Source: Intoshia linei (taxonomy: Eukaryota > Orthonectida > Rhopaluridae). Taken from it: DNA of 28,598 nucleotides. The DNA lies in assembly GCA_001642005.1 (NCBI GenBank), contig LWCA01000406.1:1-28598 (forward strand), read 5' to 3'. Position 1 is the first letter of the stretch. Every line of letters starts with the position of its first letter. A program made the position numbers and the translations under genes. The notes under the pieces were generated by a model. That model was not told the origin of the DNA. It ran no database searches and saw only the letters and a program-made list of their open reading frames with translations. Below, piece after piece: positions 1-10,475 of the stretch.

Positions 1-334
1 TTTAAAGTAAAAAGTAATGTGATATGACGGTTCCACCTGAAACAAATTTGGGAAGCACTCTTTTAAAGGATTGATAATAGTTAATAGTAGGATTTTTAAG
101 TTGGATTTTCAACGTGAATTTATTTTTTTGGTATAATAAAAGAGTACCCTCGGCAGAGCTAGGTGATGTTTGTACGTAATACAAAACTTCCAAGCTAGTA
201 CATGTATATATGTATGTATACTAAATTATATCAAATTATTTCATTGTGTGTGGTGTCGATTATTTCAATAACTAAGAGCCCCTGAATTTTAACAAACATA
301 AATTCTCAGTTAAATTTTTTCGGGGAGAATGTAA

Positions 335-1850
335 GATAAATTTCAATCTCAGAAACTTACATCTTCCCGGTTGAATATTCAAATTATTCTTTTTTTTAAA
401 AATCAAACGTGTTTTAGCATTTAAAAAAAATTATTTCAGTTACAATAATACATAATAATCATACACAAAAGTTTTTAATCTCAGTGACTTCTTAATGATC
501 AAAAAAGCACTTTTATAAAATAAGATTAAATTAAATTAAACAAATCAATTTTGATTAATAATTATTAGGTATTAGTTAAATTAATAAAGTAATAAACGTC
601 ACGCGGGTCAAAAAAATTGTTACGGGGCCAGCAGTTTGACACATTTGGGGTACATGGTTTATCATTAATTTAAATCTTCGTCATATATACTTTGTACATA
701 ATCATGTATTTCGGTAAGCGATTTTTGTTTAAATTGTTGGAAATAGGCATGTGCTTTTATACATAAAATTTTGTACTCAAGTGAAGTTTTTATATGCATC
801 TGCTTATTTATAAATTTCAAATTCATTGATCAATCAAATCATACATTTTTTATGTGAGCTTTCTGGTTTAATATAATTAAATTAGGTGTAACGGTAAAAC
901 CAAAAAATTTGACCCTTTCTATCTACTTTCTCAGTTGCATTCGTAACTATTTAGGGAAATGCTAGTCATTTTTTTTCGGTATTTAGACGTAATTCTACAT
1001 TAAAAACTCTAATCAGAGTTTTAAATTTTGTTACAATTTAGACAAACAATCTACACATCTCTACTAAATTATTTTATTAATTATATTTATATTATATTAA
1101 ATTGGTGTAGAAAAAAGGTCATATACGCATGTAAGTAATTAAAACTAAAAAGTATTCACTAATTATTAATATTATAAAAGTTATCCACAATAATTATTAA
1201 TTGCTGATGTATTCAATAAATTTTATTGTATATCAGACTGGTCCAAGTAAATGGGGAAGTGAGGGCAAAATAATTGAATTCAGACATTCATGTATGAAAA
1301 TTTTATTACGTTTATTCTTTTCCTTTACTTATATAAAAATTAATGTCTGTGTGTAACCATTTATTGAAAAAATTGAAAGTCGCAGGACGTGTTTTTGTCT
1401 ATTTTTCAATTTCATAATTTGAGTCCTTCAGGGTAAAAAATCCAATTTTCTTTTTTTTTGAAACATAAATTCTGGGATAGTTTTTAAATTTATAAACATT
1501 ATCATAACATGGAAACCTCAAAAAAAATAAATTTCCCGATCACAACCCCACCATTACCATTTTTTTTTAAATGAAAACAGCATAGAATTTAAAAAAATTA
1601 CACATTGTACAGTTGTATTCTGTTAAGACACACAACAAATTTCAATCTGAATAAATGATGCCTTCACGGTCAAAAAAGTACTTTAATATTCATTTTTTTT
1701 ATTTCAAAACTATTTTATTAAAACAAAAAATTTGAATTAATTAAATGGTCCTACAATTAAAAAAAGAAAGATTATTCTGATAGAGTTAATCTATTTGATA
1801 TAAATACAAATTTTCAACCTCAGAAATCTACGCATTCCCGGTCAAAAATA
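335..1850. repeat. decayed copies of a ~40 bp AT-rich repeat motif
   Basis: A recognisable block of the type 'TTTCAATCTCAGAAA...TTCCCGGTCAAAAA' recurs on the + strand at about 335-375, 464-510, 1635-1680 and 1805-1850, with a weaker copy near 1401-1440. The spacing between neighbouring copies (about 130 and 170 bp) suggests an old tandem or dispersed repeat that has diverged. Each copy keeps the order pyrimidine block, CTCAG-like core, then CCCGGT/CACGGTCAAAAA end. No coding potential is seen. It could be the remains of a satellite or of a transposon end. Seen by eye only, so the family limits are uncertain. Confidence 0.45.
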
Positions 1851-3044
1851 ATTTTTAATATATTATCAACCAATATTTTTCAAATGTAAAATGTAAATAT
1901 TCATCCCATTTTTTTTTGATTTACAAAAAAAATTTGCATTGAACGACTACACATTTAAAATGAAGAAATATGGGTGGATATCTTATAAATTGATTGCTAG
2001 TATGTAATAATTACGGGTCGAAAATTGCCGATTGAGTAATATATTAATGGTTTTAGTTTTCATAATTTTAATACGTATTGTATATAGATTTTATGAAAAA
2101 AAATTTTCCCATGTATAATATCAATTAGAATTCCAGCTAAACGTTATTTAAATGGCTATCCGTATGTCTGTTATCCAATTGTGTGTATTACGCTATATAT
2201 AACGTATGTTCACATTAAAAAAAAATGCGCAGTTTTTCGCTTCATCGACACCCTAAGGCTACAACAAGCTCACCCTTATGGCTATTTATGTCCATTTGAG
2301 TTACAAAATAAGTCAAATCATATATTTATGATTATACTTAGATTAGTTCTGACTTTTAATTATTTACTTCGAATGAATAGATTTCTAGTTACCTATGTCG
2401 TGGTCCTGCGTATATTTGACAAAGATTATTTTATTTAAATGTCACCCGCTGGTAATTTCTAAAAACTATAATTTATTTGATACATAAATTATAGCATCCA
2501 TGCTAGTTAGCGGTTTGCTGAAAGTAAACTACTCCCACCAGTTTCAAATTCAATTTTTTGTTAAAAATTTGAAAGATGATTAAACCATCAAAATTTTAAC
2601 GTAATATGTACATAATCAATTAATATTAAATAAATTTAAAATCTAAATGCATACTCGGTGCAGAATATAAAATTACATTACCTCTGTATTGTAGATAATT
2701 GTTGATTACATAAATTAGCTGAAATAAGTAGAACACTTCCTAAGATTTATAGGAATGATTAAATAAAATAGACAAACATGTGTATAAAATAAAAATTAAT
2801 TAAAAAAAATATTTATTATAATAGTTATGTAACAATGGTTGAGAGAATGAACAAGAACCGTCGAGACAATTTACAATTTCTAGGCACTGTGGAAATCTTC
2901 TCGCATTGATATGTAATATAGGTGTGGCTATCTGACAGTTGCAAATATCGATTTGAGATTGTCTATTATCTCATTTTTAAAACGCATTCAAGTGTAATAA
3001 ACATCAAGTCACAACATTTAACAATAAAAAAAACTATATAACAT
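1851..3044. other. AT-rich spacer, no recognised gene
   Basis: No exon chain, RNA gene or transposon could be recognised. A short ATG reading frame of 24 codons at about 2834-2908 (+) and an 85-codon frame at 2181-2438 (+) sit in slightly less AT-rich patches, but neither resembles a known family nor joins to neighbouring exons. The 1-300 stretch at the left edge likewise shows only an unrecognised 63-codon minus-strand frame (2-193). Confidence 0.4.
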
Positions 3045-3497
3045 TTATTTTACAAGTTCATAACCAGGAAAGATAAATTGAGCCTCTCGTAAATAACTTT
3101 CATATGAATCTGAAGCATGAATCGCGTTTCTAGTGTCGCTTAGTGCGTATCTCTTCCTAATTGTATCGATAGAAAAGTCATTAACAGATTTGTAAACTTT
3201 TGAATTTCCAAGAAAATTTCGAAAAATTTCGATGCAATTTCCAGTACGATCGTATTTCAGAATTTGAGCCTGTATGATATCAGAAGACATATGCATGCTT
3301 AATCGTGTGTGAAAGAATTTTTTCGTGTGCTGTTTATAAAATGATTCTGCGTCAGATAAGGACCATTGAAGCCATTTTGATTTAACAACAGAAAAATTAT
3401 TTTTTTGAATGAATTTATTAATCTTCAATAGAGTATGATACGATTTGATTACATCAGGTTTAAATATGATAAGAGTCTTATCAATTTTCATTGTCAT
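3045..3497 (-). CDS. NME6: NME6-type nucleoside diphosphate kinase
   Basis: A single-exon gene of 150 codons starting at the ATG at 3497. Nucleoside diphosphate kinases transfer the gamma phosphate between NTPs and NDPs through a phospho-histidine. The sequence shows the family start 'TLIIFKPDVIKS', the helical part 'KFFHTRLSMHMSS', and the active-site block 'DTRNAIHASDS' with the catalytic His in N-x-x-H-[AG]-S-D context. The run 'RKRYALSDTRNAIHASDS' and the spacing resemble the group II member NME6 (mitochondrial in vertebrates) rather than hexameric NME1/2. The protein is slightly shorter than the vertebrate one and lacks its C-terminal tail. The stop codon is part of the poly(A) signal (AAATAAATG on the minus strand). 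The only intronless recognised gene here. Family assignment is strong; the NME6 subfamily is likely. Confidence 0.9.
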   Translation of the reverse strand: MTMKIDKTLIIFKPDVIKSYHTLLKINKFIQKNNFSVVKSKWLQWSLSDAESFYKQHTKKFFHTRLSMHMSSDIIQAQILKYDRTGNCIEIFRNFLGNSKVYKSVNDFSIDTIRKRYALSDTRNAIHASDSYESYLREAQFIFPGYELVK

Positions 3498-4639
3498 TTA
3501 TTTTTCAGTATATGACGCAACTAAATTTAATTATATTAAATGAATTTGTCATGCACTGACAATGTTATTCCCTGGATAGAAATAAAACCAAATATGTTTT
3601 TGATGTTTTATCACGTTTATAATTAAATGAAAGATACCTTAACACTATAGCAGTTATAAAACTCTAAAAATTCTTTTTGGCAATCGTTTTTCTTTAAATC
3701 TGTTTTAGAAATAATACATTTTCCGTAAGCTTGGGCCTATATTTTATTTTACAATTAAAAATTACTGCGGTACATTATAAACTCATCAATTATCTATTGA
3801 AAATCAATAACATTTATTTTTAAGTGAACTCAATGTCATTGTCCTCAAAAATTAATTCTAATGAAATTGTAAAAGTTTATAATATTCGATAATAATAATA
3901 TATATTTTTTCATAATAGAAAGCAGGGGTTTTTTAACGTAAGCTTTGGGTTATTCGATAAATATTAAAGTGTCTATATCAGTTAAAAAATTTTAACCAAA
4001 ATTTTTAGGTAACTTGTATTTTTTCTATCTTCTCTAGTTCACTAAAATTATACCAAACCACAACATTGGCGAATTAGAGAAAATGCAGTATAAAATATTA
4101 AATGTCAAAATTGATTTACTATGAAAATCGTCATTAATTAGTATCATTATACTATAATAGATTTATTATCATATACCTATCTACGTATTTAATTTACCTC
4201 TTTCGAACAACTTAAAAATGAATCGGAAAATAATTTTATAACGTCCAATCTTTTATTCTTCATTAAATAATTAAAATTTTAGTTTATTTTAATATTTAAT
4301 TTAAACGTTGAATATTTTTATTATTTTTTGTAGATTTGATTCAAATCATTTGTATTTATTCAATTAAGCCTTATGATAAGACCCAATGGAAGTGCAAATT
4401 ATATTTGAAAAAAGTCAACGAATTATATTTTCTTTTACAATTTTTATTTACAAATTTTAATTAAATTTTGTCTAGTCTGAAGAAATAATATAGAATTTTA
4501 GATCAAATATTTGAAGATTACAAATAAATAGGATAGTGAAACTAATGGAAACAAAATAGAAAACCAATGGATTTGTAAAATTGAATAGAAAACTGATTCA
4601 TGATTGATAACGGGAGTACTCTCTTTATTTTGTATAACT
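3498..4639. other. spacer between divergent NME6 and Phafin genes
   Basis: Shared upstream region of the NME6-like gene (-) and the Phafin gene (+), very AT-rich. A 29-codon open stretch follows a GT...CTAG pair near 4013-4137 (+), but it does not extend or match a family. No promoter element can be assigned with confidence. Confidence 0.4.
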
Positions 4640-5565
4640 ATGTCATTTTTAGATAATGACTATACTACACTAAAATCCACTTTAAAAAATACTGATATAG
4701 TAATTATGACTATTGATTTATGACAACCTTTTTAGTTTCAAGATGAGAAACGTTATTTGATCGCTCAAGGTATAATCAATGTTTTTGATCAAAAACAAAA
4801 ATCAATTACCTCAAATCACCTAATACTTTTAAATGATTTGCTTGTTATATTCAATATCGCTGAAAATAACCAAACTGTAACTATTATTTAATTCATTATA
4901 TATTGTTTAGTTTAGTAATCCCAAAATTTTCGACATTGAAAAAGTTTCTGTTGAACTCTTTGTGGATTCTTTAGGTAATTTTTATTATATTTAATGTACA
5001 TTTTTTTAGAATCAAATGTGTTTCAAATAACGTGTCTTAATGAAAACATTATCATATTTACCATGTGTTATGTTGAAGCTGTGCGATGGTGTCGGTCAAT
5101 TAACCTTCGATCAAAACTTATCAAATTAAATTGTATTTGGAATATAAAATAATTTTAAAATTTAGTGGGAATTCCCACCAAGAAAACTGAATGGATACCA
5201 GACAATAATGCCGTTTGGTGTATGACATGTCAATCTAGTTTTACAGTCATCAATCGACGTGTAATATTATTTTTTTTTATTACCGTTATTTGTAGCATCA
5301 TTGTCGCAAATGCGGGTTTGTTGTATGTGACGAGTGTTCAAAACACCGTGCGATAATTAAGCGAATTTCTGTGGATCAAAAATTGAGAATATGCAATAAA
5401 TGCTATACAAAAAAAGTTAATCACGTCAAATTACTTAAAGATATAAACCAATGTTTACAAAAAATTATATCCACTGATTTGAGCGTTACCTGTTCAACTA
5501 CAGAAACTGAAAATATCAATAGCTTATCTGTGTCATTGTGTGAAACAGTATCTACTGAACTGTGA
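4640..5565 (+). CDS. PLEKHF: Phafin-type PH and FYVE domain protein
   Basis: Six exons: 4640-4699, 4736-4876, 4911-4974, 5010-5132, 5166-5260 and 5296-5565, joined by introns of 36, 34, 35, 33 and 35 nt, give 250 residues, close to human PLEKHF2. Phafins bind PI3P and other phosphoinositides on endosomes and lysosomes and act in endosome fusion and autophagy. Residues ~25-120 form a PH domain ('RYLIAQGIINVFD', 'LILLNDLLVIFN', and the late Trp in 'VEAVRWCRSIN'). Residues ~138-200 form a FYVE finger with all signatures: 'WIPD', 'NRRHHCRKCGFVVCDECS' and 'RICNKCY', i.e. eight zinc ligands and the PI3P-binding basic patch. An FGD RhoGEF was considered, but no DH domain lies upstream, and 'NRRHHCRKCGFVVC' is Phafin-like. 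The start is the first in-frame ATG after an upstream stop. Poly(A) signal AATAAA at 5581. Confidence 0.92.
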
Positions 5566-5580
5566 TTGTATATTTTTTTA

Positions 5581-5608
5581 AATAAAATTTACCATTCAAG
5601 TTTCTTAG
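5581..5608 (+). promoter_or_regulatory. poly(A) signal followed by a splice-acceptor-like site
   Basis: AATAAA at 5581-5586 lies 15 nt after the Phafin stop. It is followed at 5601-5608 by TTTCTTAG, which looks like the 3' splice sites used in this window, and the next gene starts at 5634. The order poly(A) signal, acceptor, ATG is the arrangement seen between genes of trans-spliced operons. Whether this animal trans-splices cannot be seen here. Confidence 0.4.
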
Positions 5609-5633
5609 TACACGTAAATAATAAAATTATCTA

Positions 5634-7036
5634 ATGAATGCAAACTTAACCAGAAAGTTTAATATAGCAAAAAAAAGGCTATTCGAAGGACCCTGGATGA
5701 AATGGAGCATTTCAGATGATGATCCAGATAACATTGATGGTTTAAATCTCAATTCACCTTATGACGTTTGTTTCTATGACAATAACTTAGTGGTGGCTGA
5801 TACTGAAAATAAGCAAGTTGTCATTTTGGATGGCAAAAAAGGTGAATTAATCACCACTTTAGGAAAGTCAGCCATTTCACCCGTTGGAGTAGCTTTTGAC
5901 CGAAATTCTAACCACATTCTAGTTGTGGAAGCACAGAGACAATGGTTCTAATTTATATATTCTTATATTTACGTTTAGTATTTTGCATTATGATGTGAAT
6001 ACTGGGCAGTGTGTTGAAGGGTGGGGTAAACATCATTTTAAGGATGCTCGTGGAATTGGGATAACCTCAAATGGAAGTGTAGTAGTTAGTGATATAGAAT
6101 TGCACTGTATAAAAATTAGAGAACCAGGGTCTAGAAAATTAAAAAGATTAGGTTCGTATGGAACCGAACATCACACTTTTAGGTATCCCATGTACCTAAA
6201 TATTGATAGCAATGATCGTATTCTAATATCTGATACACACAATAATTGTATCAAAACCTTTGATATGTCTGGAAATATATTACGAGAAACAAGGTTTTTT
6301 TAAATTAAATCAGTTCTTTATCGTAACAATAATGCGTATTAATATTTGTAATGGTATTGAAGGCGGTGCAATGTGAAGGTGAAACTTTCCATAGAAATTA
6401 AATAAGTTTATGCGTATTAATTATATTTTTGATAAATTTTTTATCATCAAGGATTGCTTCTAAAGATTAGAATCTTAGAATTGGATATGAACATTATCGT
6501 TCTATAAACAAATTAGTCAATTAATATTTTTCAATGTGAATTAGAAATCATCATGAAACAATACATAAACAGCCAAAACACAATCATTTAATGGTGTCAA
6601 ATAAATATCGTTAACCAGTTAATTAGGTCCTTATAAACGGCTATATCCATGTATTAAAGTGAGAATCGAGACTTTCGTGTTCTTTAAAATAAATTCAGAC
6701 TACTTTTTATTCTTTATTATTATTTAAAAATATATTTTCAGAGAATTACGATCAGAAAAACCTTTTGGGATACTTAGTGGAATATCAACCATGCCTAACC
6801 GAAACATTATAGTTTGTGATTATTTGAATAATTTTGTATCAATGTTAAGTAATGATGGGCACTATATAAGACACTTGCTGTCGAGCAAACAAAGCATTGA
6901 ACAACCTACAGGAGTTTCAATAAATTCATCGGGAACCGACATGGCTGTTGTCAGTGCAGGTTTATATTCAACTTTGAGCGTATACTCACTGGATCAACCA
7001 ACTGATATCAGTAAAGATATAGAAATTGTCGATTAA
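5634..7036 (+). CDS. NHL-repeat beta-propeller protein
   Basis: Three exons, 5634-5944, 5979-6293 and 6742-7036, with introns of 34 and 448 nt, give 306 residues. Nearly the whole protein is NHL repeats; about six blades can be counted from 'SPYDVCFYDNNLVVADTENK', 'SPVGVAFDRNSNHILVVE', 'DARGIGITSNGSVVVSD', 'YPMYLNIDSNDRILISDTHN', 'GISTMPNRNIIVCDYLNN' and 'QPTGVSINSSGTDMAVVS'. In TRIM2/3/71 and Brat the same propeller binds RNA or protein at the C-terminus of a RING/B-box protein. Here no RING, B-box or coiled coil is visible upstream, so this is a free-standing propeller, and its partner and function are unknown. It lies 68 nt downstream of Phafin on the same strand. AATAAA at 7085. The 448 nt intron is far longer than its sister intron and holds nothing recognisable. 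Confidence 0.85.
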
Positions 7037-7121
7037 TTTACCCATTGACAGGTAAATGGTAATTGATTATATATTGTTGATAATAATAAAAAGAGTAAAT
7101 TAAAATTTATATAATTTTACA

Positions 7122-8019
7122 CTAGATTTCAGCAGATACACTTTCAATTCGTTCAAATGATTCCTAAAAATAATTTGTTAAATAGCCAAATAAATTTTTA
7201 CCCACCCACCATTTTGTACAACTTCTTCTGCAAGATGTTTATCAAAATACTGTAACGCGTACACTTTCGTATTTCTTACAAATTTAACTATTCGCTTAGA
7301 TTTGTCATTTAAATTGTAGATAATTGAAGTAGCGACACTAAAAAGTGCAGCAACACTTCTCAAAATAGTCTTTCCTAAAATTCCCAAAACTAGGTTCATT
7401 CTATTTTCAAAATCTTTATAACTTCCTAAAATACGTTCAATGTTTTTATCTTTCATTTTTCCATGGATCAATGCATAATTTGATTCACTTATCTGTGTTA
7501 AATTTTCTAAATTTGATACATTCTTTAATAATAAAACTTACTGGACATGACATAAATGTTAAATTCATCCGCAACATTACGAAGTTTAATTGCAATTTTT
7601 TGGATGGATTTTACAGTTGAATAGTCAAATCTATCCATATGTAGACAACAATTTTTAGGTTCTTTACAATTAAATGGATTTGGTATAAATTCAATTTTCT
7701 TGGCAGAAACAGGAGTGGAATTTTTAACTTTAAAAAGAATTTCCAACTTCTTTTTGGTTTTCTCAAAAAATGAAACTCGCCTTTCAACTGAAGACTTGTT
7801 TCCATTTCCATTAGTTTCATTTTTTTCTTCTTTTTCTACAATTGATTTTAATCTGATATTTTCGTTAGCTTGAGATGAAGAATCGCTGATTGTTCGTGTT
7901 CGACTATATCTTGCATTTTCAACCTTTGGATTAGGTGGGATAAATTGAAATTCTTTAAATATTAATCTTGCTGCCAATTTTACATCATCTAATTTTTCAT
8001 TTCTATCAATAACATCCAT
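7122..8019 (-). CDS. BCL-2 family protein (BH3, BH1, BH2; no tail anchor)
   Basis: Three exons read on the minus strand (8019-7542, 7506-7202, 7163-7122; introns 35 and 38 nt) give 274 residues. BCL-2 proteins control mitochondrial outer-membrane permeability in apoptosis. Residues ~140-156 carry a BH3 motif, 'IAIKLRNVADEFN' (Leu146, Asp151). Residues ~201-222, 'GILGKTILRSVAALFSVATS', match the BH1 helix pair with its Arg but without the NWGR signature. Residues 257-263, 'QNGGWES', are a clear BH2, recovered only after splicing out an intron just behind the Trp. The N-terminal helix (residues 11-25) is followed by a ~110-residue Ser/Lys/Asn-rich insert before BH3. Only 13 residues follow the BH2 Trp, so the hydrophobic C-terminal anchor is absent. 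Pro- or anti-death class cannot be told; BH3 and helix spacing look somewhat BOK/BAX-like. Convergent with the NHL gene, 85 bp between stops. Confidence 0.78.
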
Positions 8020-8648
8020 TACATTTAAATTAATTCAAGTGAAACATAAAATTCCATAGTAATATTATTAACTATATATTGACATAATTTATTTTAGGTA
8101 CATATTAAAATTGATAAATAATAATGTACTAATTTTGAGATTTAATTGGTTGGAAACAGAAAATATTTACAAATTTGTTAATAATTTAAATGTATATGAA
8201 AAATGAGAACACCATTTTACAAAAATTTCGTCGAACCACCCGAAGAGAGATATCGATATGGTAGGTTCGGTTCTGCCAACAGAACGATGGTTCATGTTAT
8301 GAAATTACGTTTTTTGTAATATTTAATCGATAATAATAATAAAGTATTATTATGATCACTTCAGAGACTAAATTTAAACCCAATGGCAAAGCTATGGCTG
8401 TTTTTCAATTCTCTGTATTAATTTAACTAATTTGTACAAAATTTACTTTAAAAGGGGATAAATTGATATTTAAAGTAAATAAATCAAATCTGAATGAAGG
8501 CAACCGTTCCCACACCTGTCGAAAAATATTTAATCGAAACAACTCTAAAAATACATTGTAAAAGATCCTATTATTTTTTGTTTATTTTATAACTTGAAAT
8601 TATTTTTCAAATTTATTTACACATAAATATTTATATTTAAAATAACTT
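8020..8648. other. spacer between divergent BCL-2-like and arrestin genes
   Basis: Upstream region of both flanking genes. It contains a less AT-rich patch at 8230-8293 with several GGTTC/GAACC inverted repeats (described separately) and otherwise AT-rich sequence without recognisable exons. Confidence 0.4.
8232..8292. repeat. nested GAACC/GGTTC inverted repeats with a hairpin
   Basis: GAACCA at 8233-8238 pairs with TGGTTC at 8287-8292. Inside lies GTTCTG-CCAA-CAGAAC (about 8270-8285), a perfect 6 bp stem with a 4 nt loop, plus a further CGAACC/GGTTCG pair and the palindrome ATATCGATAT. Could be a binding site for a dimeric factor, part of a small transposon or a structured RNA; the sequence does not decide. 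Confidence 0.35.
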
Positions 8649-10132
8649 ATGGATTTAAAGTTAATATCTTCTTTATGCTTAACAAGCGATTCCACTCATT
8701 ATAATATTGGAGAAAACTTTGTAGGAAGTTTACACATCATCTCCAAAGAAGACAATATTTTTAAAGATGTAACAATCAAATTGGTTGGAAAGTGTACATT
8801 TTACAATTATATTATAAATCAGGTAATGAATACATATTTTTTATAAAATAAATAATTTCAAATTTTGAAGATAAAAGTGTGCATCATTAAAAACTGTAAA
8901 ATATAATTATATTAGAACGGAACAGTACGATCAGAAGTTAAAAAAAAGTTTATAGAAAAATTTTACAAAATCAACAATAGTAATATCAGAATAAATATGC
9001 ATAGAATATGTTAATTGTAAATCTACATAGATAGAAGAATTTTGTTGAAAGGATTGAATAGAATTCCCATAATATTTCCTTTGCAACAAAACGATAAAAC
9101 CCCGTAATTTATAAATATATTTCTAATTTTAATACAATATACTCAGATACACAACATCTTTTAAAAATTATCATGGAAAAACATATTACTACTTAAAAAC
9201 TTACGTAAAAAATGTAAAAAAAGACAAGCTATCAATAAAATTAATTGCAAGTATTGATCCTCTTAAAATAAATGTAATGTCATAATTTTTAAAATAACAT
9301 GAAAATATAAAATAGGATTGATCTGAAATAAATACACACTGTCCATAAGATTATACACATTACAATGTATAAAATAAGTTAGTTTTTCATATTCCATTTT
9401 ATTAATATCTCGGAAAGGCTGTAATTACAAATATTAGAGATAATTTCAATAACCTGGTAATTAAGTCTAGAATTACATCATATGTTGCATAATAAAACAG
9501 TTACTTGGCTTTATTGCATTTAAATAGTTTGTACTGATACAATTAGGTCGCATTACAGTATAATAAATTAATAATAATAAATAATTATTTGATATAGTAC
9601 TTTTTTATTTTAGCAAACGTATGAAACTGAAAAATATTTAAAGCTCAATAAATCCATAAGTGGATTCTTTGAAATAAAAATTAGTATAACCAAAACAATA
9701 TTTAAAATGACCGAAAAAATTCCTGTTGATTGTAAAGTAACAAATAACGGAAATTCCAGTAAACTAATCAAAATTGCTATTGTTAGAAAATATATTTACA
9801 AAAATACAACCACAACAGCTAATTATAAAGAAAAACTTTACTCAACCATCCGTAATTAATAGTATAACTTAATAATATATAATTTATAATAATAATAGTA
9901 TAATTTAGTTAAAAAGGTAAAATCGAATGAAGTGTACGAAGAAACGAGTTATATTCCTCTACAAAAAGATATTTATCCAACCCCACCTGCCATTCGAAAA
10001 GAATATGTATCATGTGAAGATTATGTAGTGGTATATTTTAAATAATAATAATTACACATTTTATAGGTAAAATGCATTAAAAAATTACTGGGGAAGACAA
10101 AAGTAAAATTGAGAATATTTTTGATTGCTTGA
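8649..10132 (+). CDS. arrestin-domain protein lacking the middle of the N-domain
   Basis: Four exons, 8649-8822, 9614-9851, 9909-10030 and 10067-10132, with introns of 791, 57 and 36 nt, give 199 residues; animal arrestin-domain (ARRDC) proteins usually need about 300 for both lobes. Arrestin-fold proteins are adaptors for membrane-protein sorting. The N-terminus has the first strands ('HYNIGENFVGSLHI', 'DVTIKLVGK', 'TYETEKYLKLNKSISG'). It then passes directly, inside one exon, into the C-domain: 'FFEIKISITKTIFKMTEKI', 'PVDCKVTNNGNSSKLIKIA', 'YPTPPAIRKEYVSCEDYVVV' and a final 'KTKVKLRIFLIA'. About 90 residues, the region usually holding the FPF-x-LP and SFEG-type motifs, are missing. No PPxY tail is present. 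Either a real shortened adaptor or a gene damaged by deletion; intact frames across four exons favour the first. Confidence 0.75.
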
Positions 10133-10475
10133 TGTAAATATTTTTATTCAAATAAATATTAAATGCGACATTAAAATGAAAAAAAATATTTTTACACTAT
10201 CAAATTTTGCTTATTTGATATATTCTTTTCGTGATCAGTCGGTCTAAATAATATATTATATTTCAACTTTGTATTTGAAAATTTTGTTAAAATTGATAGT
10301 CTACTCTTCACATATTTGCATACCATTTAATTAAAAAAACAGCAACGATTTAAATAGAAAATTAAACTGAAATTCTATAAAAATTAGAGTGAAAACCTAA
10401 TAGATCAGTTCAATTAACAGATTAAAAATAGATCAAATTTTATAAATTAATTTTACCGAAAATAACATTTAACAT
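10133..10475. other. spacer between convergent arrestin and NudE genes
   Basis: AT-rich 3' flank of both genes (343 bp). No exon, RNA gene or repeat recognised. AATAAA occurs at about 10152 (+), suitable for the arrestin transcript. Confidence 0.4.

Noticed and set aside
2-193. 63-codon minus-strand frame at the left edge
   Set aside because: No family match, no splice partners; possible chance frame or transposon scrap, not enough for a gene call.
2181-2438. 85-codon + strand frame
   Set aside because: Hydrophobic AT-rich composition with no family pattern or conserved start context.
3900-4640. A RhoGEF (DH) domain upstream of the PH-FYVE gene, i.e. an FGD protein
   Set aside because: No DH-like exon was found, and the FYVE and PH sequences and total length match Phafin.
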